Below, piece after piece: positions 61,977 to 62,122 of a DNA stretch of 62,122 nt. The first letter of the stretch is position 1. Every line of letters begins with the position of its first letter. Source of the stretch: Gammaproteobacteria bacterium (GTDB taxonomy: Bacteria; Pseudomonadota; Gammaproteobacteria; GRL18); contig WFNB01000097.1 in the NCBI GenBank assembly GCA_015488755.1, positions 1-62,122 on the forward strand. Direction: 5' to 3'. Both the position numbers and the translations under genes were made by a program. The notes below the pieces were generated by a model. That model had not been told where the DNA came from, ran no database searches, and saw only the letters and a program-made list of their open reading frames with translations.

Positions 61977-62122
61977 AGGTAGGTACTTAAGAACTTTTGG
62001 GCTAGGATAACTCTGTGTTTACTACACAAGACGCCGTAAATCCATCCTTGGAGGCTTTATTGCCACATCCATGTGGCAAAAACTTCTTCCGTAAACACAG
62101 AGTTATCCTTAAGTACCTACCT
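61977..62122. repeat. Long palindromic intergenic repeat at the window edge
   Basis: Outer arms AGGTAGGTACTTAA (61977-61990) and TTAAGTACCTACCT (62109-62122) are perfect, and so are inner arms GGATAACTCTGTGTTTAC (62005-62022) and GTAAACACAGAGTTATCC (62091-62108); a 14-nt one-sided insert separates them. A nested hairpin TGCCACAT-CC-ATGTGGCA lies at 62061-62078. The motif GTAAATCCATCCTTGGAGGC inside it resembles dispersed intergenic repeats of other gammaproteobacteria (recalled, not checked). It begins 75 bp upstream of gspL and stops exactly at the window end, so more may follow. Confidence 0.85.

Overview
The window looks like a piece of an AT-rich, free-living, flagellated gammaproteobacterium. 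The signs are a gammaproteobacterial-type fli gene set with sigma-28, a DUF1249 (YqiB-like) protein, a complete heme d1 / cytochrome cd1 denitrification locus with FNR-type boxes, a type II secretion operon and c-di-GMP signalling genes. Very large repetitive surface proteins and DUF1566-type variable proteins are common in filamentous or mat-forming sulfur-oxidising gammaproteobacteria, but nothing here proves sulfur oxidation or fixes the genus.

Layout. 1-6176 (minus): N-terminal 2058 codons of a giant DUF4347 protein with twelve ~120-residue repeats and a choice-of-anchor-U-like region, cut by the window edge. 6361-9380 (minus): secreted tail-collar-domain protein, a PstS-like fragment and pgi. 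9559-16034 (plus): tRNA-Glu, an HD-GYP protein, an alpha/beta hydrolase overlapping a CHASE4-like/GGDEF/EAL protein, and a 2Fe-2S flavin reductase-like protein. 16143-20069 (minus): a metal-response group (two CDF exporters, ArsR-type repressor, DUF302, Met-rich cytochrome c, a frameshifted SHOCT gene, a small periplasmic protein) with a 12-mer shared by two putative operators. 20170-22216: two unrecognised conserved-looking proteins. 22206-30275 (minus): fliA, DUF1249, SPOR protein, fliLMNOPQR and flhB. 30311-30494: a 92-bp tandem duplication. 30700-38978: orphan TpsA-like adhesin, DUF2157/GDYXXLXY membrane pair, Cu/Zn-type permease and feoAB. 39321-47379: nirS-nirC-nirF-nirD-(DUF3365 antisense)-nirL-nirG-nirH-nirJ with three FNR/DNR-type boxes and several strong inverted repeats. 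47416-51411: a small accessory island between two copies of a hairpin repeat. 51425-61901 (minus): T2SS genes gspL,M,E,F,D,G,H,I,J,K and a putative GspC-like protein. 61977-62122: a long palindromic intergenic repeat ending at the window edge.

The most interesting locus is the island at 49997-51248. It holds a secreted DUF1566 (C-type-lectin-like) protein whose last ~35 codons carry the composition expected of a diversity-generating retroelement (DGR) variable region. Just past the stop codon lies an 8-bp stem with a GAAA tetraloop, and then a 74-residue MutS-domain-I-like gene, a known DGR accessory type (MSL). No reverse transcriptase or template repeat is visible in the window, so the target would have to be diversified in trans from elsewhere in the genome, or be a relic.

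Working together: nirS/nirC and the d1 pathway give anaerobic nitrite respiration under FNR/DNR-type control, and FeoAB supplies Fe(II) under the same low-oxygen conditions. The HD-GYP and GGDEF/EAL proteins would set c-di-GMP levels that balance the flagellum against the surface adhesins. The T2SS lies beside the variable lectin-like protein and could export it, though that link rests only on gene order.
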